Shown here in pieces: positions 57,045 to 64,000 of a stretch of DNA of 64,000 nt (position 1 is its first letter; each line of letters opens with the position of its first letter). The DNA is from Polysphondylium violaceum (Eukaryota; Evosea; Eumycetozoa; Dictyosteliales; Dictyosteliaceae). The notes under the pieces were generated by a model. That model had not been told where the DNA came from and searched no databases. It worked only from the letters and a program-made list of their open reading frames with translations. The stretch covers positions 1 through 64,000 of the forward strand of contig AJWJ01000017.1 of assembly GCA_000277445.1 (NCBI GenBank), written 5' to 3'. The position numbers and the translations under genes were made by a program.

Positions 57045-60000
57045 TTAATCAAATTTAATTGACTCATACTTTTGTTCAGACTCGCTATTGCCAAATGCTA
57101 TATTAAAAACATCGTCATAATAATCCACAAGGAAAACTTGCATACCTTGTTTGACAAAATCTGGTATTTGTTCCAAAACGTCTCTATTGTCTTTTGGTAT
57201 AATAACCTTGTTGATACCTTCTCTCTTTGCTATTACCATCTTTTGGACGACACCCTGAACGGCAATCACTTTACCAGTCAATGTAATCTCACCTACCATA
57301 GCCAAATTTGGTTGAACTAGTTTTTTGGTTGCCAAAGAAAGTAGGGAACTTATGATTGTAATGCCTGCACTGGAAAAGTTCTTTTCCGGTGATCCCTCGG
57401 GAATGTGGATATGGATGGCATTGGTTTCGAAAAACTTATTGTCAGGATCCATTTTACAGAGATACTCTTTGACATAGCTGTAGGCAATCTCGACACTCTC
57501 CTTCATTGTGTCGCCCAGGTTGCCAGTGGCCTTGTAGGAGCCTGCATGGCCAAATCTGTCGACAGTGCTTTCAATGTACAACACACAGGCCGATACCAAT
57601 CCCATCACAATTCCTGGTGGCTGGTCACCGGTAAAGAGTCTCTTTGACAAATAGGGTGGAATACCGGCAAACTGTTCCAAGTTGTCGGGTGTGACAACGA
57701 TACTGTCGGCCTTGCCGGTGGCAATTTGGTAGGCAATCTTTCTATAGATTTGTTCGATTATTTTCTTTAGATATCTTACACCAGATTCTCGACAATAGAG
57801 TTGACAAAGTGTCTTTAGGGCCTCTGGTGTGATGTTGGCCTGTTGGGTGGTGAGGCCAGACTCGTTTTGAATCAAAGGAACAAGATAGCGTTCGGCGATA
57901 TCAATTTGTTCCGATTGAATATATCCATTCAACTCCATAACATCCATACGATCCAAAAGGGGTGGTGGAATGGTTTGTAAAGTGTTGGCAGTGCAGATAA
58001 AGAGCACCTTGGATAGATCGTAAGGCAAGTCGAGATAAAAGTCCAAGAAATTCTTGTTTTGTTGGGGATCGAGGATCTCCAAGAGAGCGGAACTGGGATC
58101 ACCAGTGGCTGCATGGGATATTTTATCGATTTCATCAATTAATATTACAGGATTGGAGCTCTTGCATATCTTGAGAGCTTGGATAATCTTTCCAGGCATA
58201 GAACCAACATAGGCTCTTCTATGACCCTTGATTTCGCTTACATCAGACAAACCACCAACCGAGAACCTATAAAATTGTCTATTCATTGCATTGGCAATGG
58301 ATTTACCAATTGATGTTTTACCTGTACCTGGTGGACCAACCAATAAAATAACCTTTCCACCCACCGATCCTCTGAGCTTAATGACTGCAATAAAACTCTG
58401 TATCATCTCTTTTACATCCTTTAAACCATAGTGCTCTTGGTCTAGTGTGGCCTTGATACTGGCAATATCAAGATTATCTTCTGTACATACATTCCAAGGC
58501 AATGATGTTATCCAATCCAAGTAATTTCTAGTCACTGAATACTCTGATGAAATAGGTTCAAGATTTGCCAATTTCTCCATTTCCTCTCTAAATATTTGAT
58601 TGATATACTTGTCATTCATATTAATGTTTGCCCATCTTTGTGTAAACTTTGCTTTCAATGCTTCCTTTTCATCTTGATCAATACCCAATTCTTTTCTAAT
58701 CAATTTCATTTGATCCAATAAATGACTCTTTCTTTGCATCTTTAAGGTTTTATCTTCAATTTGTCTATATAAATAAAAATATATTAATATAATTAAATGT
58801 CTAAAGAAATAATAATCTTACTTACTTTTCCATTGATATATGAAATTCTAATAATTGAATCTTTTTAATTACCATTGAAATTACAATATTCAACTTTTCC
58901 TCCAATGTATGACATTCTAATAATGCCTAAATTAATTATTATTATCATTATTAATACTATAAGATATTGATATCGTTGTTGATATAAATATTTATACATA
59001 CTTGATAATCAACTTCATTTTGTAATAATGAAGCAATACAATTTACCAATGGATAGGGTTCTTGAATTGCAAATCTTGAATTTAAAAGTATGTTACTAAA
59101 TTGCATAGAGAAATCAGAGTCTGGGAATCTTTCAGATAATAGATGAACGTTTTTAATTAATTGAAAAGCAAGTGCTCTAACTTTAATATCATTCTTTTCA
59201 GAGTCTTGAAGTTTCTTTGGTTCAATTAAAACTTTTAAATATTTGCTTTGTACTTGAGGTGAAATTGGTAACTCTATCTCTGGTCTAATAGATGCTATTA
59301 CTTCAGTTGGTGATGATGACTCCAATATATTGGTTTCTGAATTAATACTATTATTACTATTATTTTCATTTGTAGTTGTTGCTGTTGCTGTTTCTGCTGT
59401 TGTTGATGATGTGTTTGGTAATTCATCAGGTGGAGCTAAACCTTTGATTTCAACGACCGAGTGACCAACTGCTATTCTCTGACCATTGGAATCTTGTAGA
59501 ATAACAGCAAGTAGACCAACTTTATTGATTTGTAAAAGATCTTTGATTCTAGGTGCAATGGAAAATACATTTCTATTGGCTGCTATAGATGATGGTGCTG
59601 TTCCACTCAACAATGCTTCTTTTTCCTGTTGCTTGAATAACTCTCTCTCGCTGTCGGTCAATAAAAAGAATCCAATGTAATTTGGTGATCCAAGTTCTTT
59701 ATACTCTGCTTCGGGTATTGGTAGTGCCCCATTGATACCCAATGAAAGGTATGGATGCACAACAGGTATACAAATGATTTGTTTGGGTATAGGTAATCTT
59801 GGATCATTTATAGTTTTGGTAATTGGCGTAACCTTTTCTTTCTTTTTATGTCCATTTGTTGTTGTTGTTGTTGTTGTTTCTTTTTCTTTTTCCTTTTCCT
59901 TTTCTTTCTCTTTGGTTGAAGTGGTGTCTTTGTTTGTAGGTTCTTTGACCGCTTCTTTTTCTTTTTCTTTTGATGATGGTGATGACGCAATCCTTTTTTT

Positions 60001-60516
60001 GGATATTAAAGTTTTTGGTTTCTTATTATAATATAATGACAAATGTGAAGTCGATGTCTGTTGGATTGGATTACCCATCAATTTTTTATTTTTCAATAAA
60101 GACTTGTTACTATTGCTACTATTTACACCGCCTGTTTGATTGGTCAACTTCTTTCCTGTACTAGTTGTACTATTTGATTTCTTTAATCTTGCTTTATTTG
60201 TCTTTTTACTATTACTACTACTATTGTTGCTATTACTACTGTTGCTATTACTATTATTATTATTATTGTTGTTGTTATTATTCATGCTATTATTACTACT
60301 ATTATCTTCATCCTCTTTTTCTTCTCCTTCATTTTTTTTCTTTTTATTTGTATATGATCTATTGAATGCTAAACTACCACTACTATGATATGAATTCATA
60401 AAAGGTGATGATGATAGCAAAGATTTAAAACTACCGCCTCCATTAATACCACCAACACCCAATGTGTATGTAGTGCCCGTTACACTACTGCTCAATCTAT
60501 TTAGTAACCTAATCAT
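57045..60516 (-). CDS. Lon protease, mitochondrial
   Basis: Three exons: 60516-59002, 58926-58826 and 58764-57045, about 1,111 residues. An Arg/Ser/Gly-rich presequence ([19 protein letters not shown]) is followed by a long disordered insert (Asn, Lys and Thr/Glu runs, about 55-245). The Lon N-domain starts near [23 protein letters not shown]+ motifs: Walker [16 protein letters not shown] (about 680) and Walker [12 protein letters not shown] (about 745). The proteolytic domain has the catalytic Ser in NFSSAGITI and Lys in [13 protein letters not shown], after GEITLTGKV. It degrades oxidised and misfolded matrix proteins with ATP. The family is normally 900-1,000 residues; the excess is the low-complexity insert. 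Dictyostelium has two Lon paralogues; which one is not determined. Confidence 0.92.
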
Positions 60517-61154
60517 AATCTATTTATTGTTGAATGAAAAATGAAAAATGAAAAAAAAATACTTAAAAGGGGTGAACATCATCAAATTTTAATAATTATT
60601 TTCAAAAAAAATGGGAACACAATTTGTTTTTTTTTTTTTTTTGTTTTATTTATTTGAATTCAGTCCACATACATATTTCTATAATACAAAGCTCTGACAC
60701 TTGTTCAGAGTGCAGTTGCTTCTAAATGATTGGCGTAATAGATTTCAATCACTTTGAAAAAGAGTCCATCATTTAGCTACAGCAGATAACAAAGGTGAAT
60801 TTCTTGAGAGGAGGACCCATCAGGCGTTTAAAAAAAACGATATAAAAGTCTCCTTTAGTGTTTTGGATCCCTTTGAAGGACTTTTCTCTTTTTGAACAAG
60901 CAGAAATAAATCAAACAACAATAATAAAATATTGTTTTTTTTTTTTTTTTTTATTTACTTTTTTTCTGTTACAGAGGTATTATTTATGATTTGTGAATGA
61001 ATCACGATTGTTTTATATAATAAAATTAAAGATTGATGTTTGTTTGTATTTGGAATAATGTGTTTTGTGTCTTTACAAAACATATTATAAGATATATATT
61101 ATTGATTGTTGATTGTTGATGTTGAATCTGAATCTAAACTACTACGACTACTAT
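60517..61154. other. Spacer with non-monotonous 200-bp block, possible ncRNA
   Basis: 638 bp, Lon promoter on the left. Between about 60660 and 60910 base composition is balanced compared with the flanking poly-T and poly-A runs. It holds the small hairpin CTCTGA / TCAGAG (60692-60697 with 60705-60710). It is non-coding in all frames. An unannotated structured RNA is possible. Confidence 0.35.
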
Positions 61155-62157
61155 TTAATGATGATGAGCTTTTTGGGCAGTTGCGTAGATATCTTCGTGT
61201 GGTAAAACAGTGTCTCCAATCATCCATTGGTTATCGGCAATTTCTTCATAAATTTCTTGTTCGATTTCTGGGAATTTACCTTCTAATTCGGCAAAGGTGA
61301 TGGTGTCGATGTTTTGGAGGAGATAGTTGTGTTTTTCGATTTCTTTATCAATGTTTTTAACTTCATTCTTGTAGAAATCAATAACATCTTCAGTGATGCA
61401 CTATTATTATAATAAACGACAACAACAATCAAATATATTAGTATATGTATGATATGATATGATTAAATATTATAATATTTTAAAGCTAGCATCATATGAT
61501 ATAAATAATAGATAAATAAACTTCCTCGCTCTACTCTATATGATCTCTATGCTATATCCCTAATCTAATCTGATCTGATCTAAACCTATATCTATACATC
61601 ATTGTCTATCTATATCTATATTTCATTTGCTAAGCTAAAATATTATCATGATTACCACAACAATAACAACAACAAATACATACAGATTCTTTCATCTTTA
61701 AAGTAATACCTTCAAAGAATTTCTTATCTTCTTCAACCCATTTTTCAGCTTGCTTTTTGCAATCAGATTCGAGTTTTTGGAAACTTTCAACGACAGAGAC
61801 TGGTAAAACCTTTTTGTAAAATTCCCAATTGATTTTGGTTTCTTTGGCGTTTGAAAGTTGATCTTCAAGCTCTTGTTGTTTGGTGTAACGATCGTATAAA
61901 GATTTAAATTCTGGTGATTCTTGAACCAATGGTGATCTCAAGGCTTCGTTGAATCTCTTTTCGTCGTGTTGACCATTCTTGATATAGTCGTCAGAGACCA
62001 ATTCAACGTCGCTCATGGTCTTTTCACCAGTAATGTATGGGATAAGATGAGCTGGTGTACCACTAGCAAGATAAACTTGAGTAGCACTTGGTTTAGTAGA
62101 AGCAGCAACTACAGTTTCAGTAGCTTGAGAGAATAAACGTAATCCGTGACGAAACAT
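61155..62157 (-). CDS. Mitochondrial ATP synthase subunit d
   Basis: Two exons, 62157-61684 and 61400-61155, give 239 residues. The N-terminus (FRHGLRLFSQATETVVAAS) suits a presequence. The middle and C-terminus follow the subunit-d pattern: KINWEFYKKVLPVSVVESFQKLE, a long coiled coil, then FYKNEVKNIDKEIEKHNYLL and TITFAELEGKFPEIEQEI (compare the animal YEKEMEKMKNLIPFDQMTIEDLNEAFPE). Subunit d is part of the peripheral stalk holding F1 against rotation. It is larger than animal d (about 160), mostly through an N-terminal extension. The exon uses C-ending codons typical of highly expressed genes. With epsilon at 6.5 kb, it is the second F-ATPase gene in the window. Confidence 0.72.
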
Positions 62158-62563
62158 TTTATTTTATACTATTATATATGATATTATTACTGATATTAGT
62201 TTCTTTCCTATTTTTATATTGTAATCACACCACACCACACACACTGATAATCTAGTATATCACTGTGAAGATCTTTAGTGTTGCAAATTGTATATGATCA
62301 CTTACGATGAGGACCTGTAAATAATAAAATAAAAAAAAATAAAAAAAAAATATAAAAAATCATCAAACACTCACAACACGCCCACCACTCTCTCAAAAAA
62401 ATTTCTCACTCCACGAAAAAAAAAAAATTCAAAAAAAATACGAACTTCTCTATAATATGCACACTCAGCTCATTGCGCTGCTAAGGTGCGCGAGAGAAGT
62501 TGTAATCATATCATATGATTAAATAATAAAAGTATAATTATAATATCTTTATTTATTTGTTGT
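62158..62563. promoter_or_regulatory. Spacer with ATP synthase d promoter
   Basis: 406 bp between the subunit-d start and the stop of the MscS gene. The end nearer the channel gene carries ACACTCAGCTCATTGCGCTG and AAGGTGCGCGAGAGAAG (62460-62499), the most GC-rich non-coding word cluster here, flanked by poly-A and poly-T. Confidence 0.4.
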
Positions 62564-64000
62564 TTAAGATGGACGAACAGGAGGTTGGAAATGAGATAGT
62601 TCAATAGGAATTGGATGGAGTAATTCGATTTGTTGTCTAGCTGGATAGGTTTCAAGGTTAGCCTCAGAAATCCAATCTTTCATTTTAATATAAAATTCAT
62701 TTTTACAAGGTCTCCATCTTTTAGAGTCTTGCCAAGATGCAATAATTGATCCACCATATTTACTATACAAATAGAATTGGTTGTTTGTTAATAAACCCAT
62801 AGATATTTATCATTGATTCATTTAATACATACAGAGTAATTTGGTTTGTACCAAGTACACTTGCAAAACTCATCCATACATCAGGACTATAAATATTAAA
62901 TGAAATAGATTAGTATATCAAGTAGAGGATATTATAGATGATAATAATAATAATAATAAAAACATACCGCCATTTCTCAGGTTGAGCTTTAACCCATTTA
63001 TCAAATTTAGCCTCGAGACCATAGAGTTTTTCAATTGGAGTATTAAAGTTTACAGTTACATCAATAGATACACTGACCTCTTCGGATCTTTGATGATTTT
63101 CAATTCTTGCGGCAGTGATGACTGGGTTTGGCATATAGACGGCCTTGCCATCCCAACTGATAAAGCTGGTGAATAGAATACCAATCTTATCGACAATCAG
63201 TGGCTCCAAATTACCCAACACCACTTTATCGCCGGCTTCAAAGGGTCTGACAAAAAAGATGAGGACGAGGGACTCGAAAACATTTCTTAAGGTCGTACCA
63301 AATGCAAAACTGAGACCCAAGATGGTGGTGCTGAGGGGAACAAGAAACACGCTGGCCTCGTAGCCATACAGCGTCATGACAAACAAAAACATGAGAATCC
63401 AAAAGATGAAATTGACAATCTCGTTGATGACCCTGCCAATGTCTTCGTGGTCTCTGAGTCGGTACTCGAGGGTCTTTCTTGATCTCACGACTCTGAGGAT
63501 CCAGTTGATGAGGTCGTCTCGCTTGATGATGTTGTCATGCAGACTGCCGATCGTGTCGAATGCTTTGTCAAGGTGCTTGGCCTTGACATAGTACTTGAGG
63601 TCGTCTTTGACGAGGTATCCCTTTCGTGCACGGTCTGCATTGGCCAGGATTCTTTTGGCGACAATCTTGGCGTCCTTTTGTGTGTAGTTCTCGGCAATCG
63701 ACGACAATTTGCCACTGAGTTGGTTTCGTTTCTTGAGGCTCTCGATCCACAGTGTGATGCCCATTCTCTTTTTCTTTTTGATGCTCGTAGACACGGTTTG
63801 TGTGAGGTTCTTGGAGTTTTTGGTCGAGAGTTGATCGAGGAGCTCCTCGTTCAAGAGTGATCGCTTGAGTGAGGTGTAGAAGGCCTTTCTGTTGGTTCTG
63901 GCCGCAAGGACCTTGACCAGCGCCACTCTACCACAATAAAACAAACTCACATACATGACAGCCCTGAGGAAAATGAAAAACTTGTCCATGTCATCGTCGA
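62564..64000 (-). CDS. MscS-family mechanosensitive channel, 5' end outside window
   Basis: Visible exons: beyond 64000 to 62968, 62886-62833 and 62762-62564. The frame stays open to the window edge, so the N-terminus is missing. An EF-hand-like segment (ANADRARKGYLVKDDLKYY) precedes the last helices, as in fungal and protist MscS proteins of the Msy type. The pore helix and beta domain follow: PLSTTILGLSFAFGTTLRNV, SLVLIFFVRPFEAGDKVVLG, VYMPNPVITAARIENHQRS. The C-terminal segment (KYGGSIIASWQDSKRWRPCK) ends in LSHFQPPVRPS. These channels open on membrane tension; in protists they may work in contractile vacuole or internal membranes. The 5' part (63100-64000) is about 50% GC, among the highest in the window. 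Confidence 0.88.

Noticed and set aside
1-64000. Transposons, LTR elements, viral relics, CRISPR arrays
   Set aside because: No reverse transcriptase, integrase, transposase, capsid gene, long terminal repeats or regularly spaced repeats were found on either strand by reading.

Overview
This window reads as nuclear DNA of a dictyostelid social amoeba. Non-coding DNA is very AT-rich, with long A and T runs. Introns are short and AT-rich, usually starting GTATGT or GTAAGT and ending TAG or AAG. Start codons follow A-rich leaders, proteins carry Asn/Gln/Thr/Ser runs, and the gene set (CRT-like transporter, Cry-like protein, formin, TAPT1, SMCHD1-like ATPase) fits. Several coding regions hold patches near 50% GC, so a dictyostelid other than D. 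discoideum is likely. The species cannot be fixed from the sequence alone. All exon models here were made by hand from frame continuity and splice signals.

Layout. 0.2-3.1 kb: a two-exon membrane protein and a charged protein of unknown function. 3.2-7.0 kb: EMC1 divergent from mitochondrial ATP synthase subunit epsilon. 7.2-9.8 kb: two tandem acid-lipase paralogues, one with two introns and one with none. 10.2-14.0 kb: type II NADH dehydrogenase and a CRT-like transporter. 15.1-20.0 kb: ATG3 and a formin that has a one-base frame break in its proline-rich FH1 region. 20.7-22.2 kb: a broken coiled-coil gene. 22.5-26.9 kb: a small unknown gene, a METTL25-type methyltransferase and a Cry-like (delta-endotoxin N-domain) gene. 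27.1-34.0 kb: mitochondrial cysteinyl-tRNA synthetase, complex I NDUFS8, NAA20 and APC2. 34.6-37.5 kb: a kinesin-1-type motor. 37.8-40.8 kb: a C2-domain protein, a small Cys-rich protein and histone H4 with a canonical-looking 3' stem-loop. 42.3-48.7 kb: a SMCHD1-like GHKL ATPase of about 2,070 residues. 48.9-53.8 kb: two four-helix membrane proteins and TAPT1. 54.1-64.0 kb: an RBM26/27-type RNA-binding protein, mitochondrial Lon, ATP synthase subunit d and a MscS-type channel that runs off the right end.

Functionally the window mixes mitochondrial genes (ATP synthase epsilon and d, NDH-2, NDUFS8, mitochondrial CysRS, Lon), membrane and trafficking genes (EMC1, TAPT1, lipases, CRT-like, MscS), cytoskeleton (formin, kinesin) and chromatin or cell-cycle genes (H4, SMCHD1-like, APC2). 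There is no operon logic. Many neighbours are head-to-head pairs sharing promoters of 150-250 bp. No transposon, viral element, tRNA, rRNA or CRISPR array was recognised.

The points most worth a second look are the Cry-like gene, the SMCHD1-like protein, the H4 stem-loop with E2F-like sites nearby, the formin frame break, and the intron-containing/intronless lipase pair.
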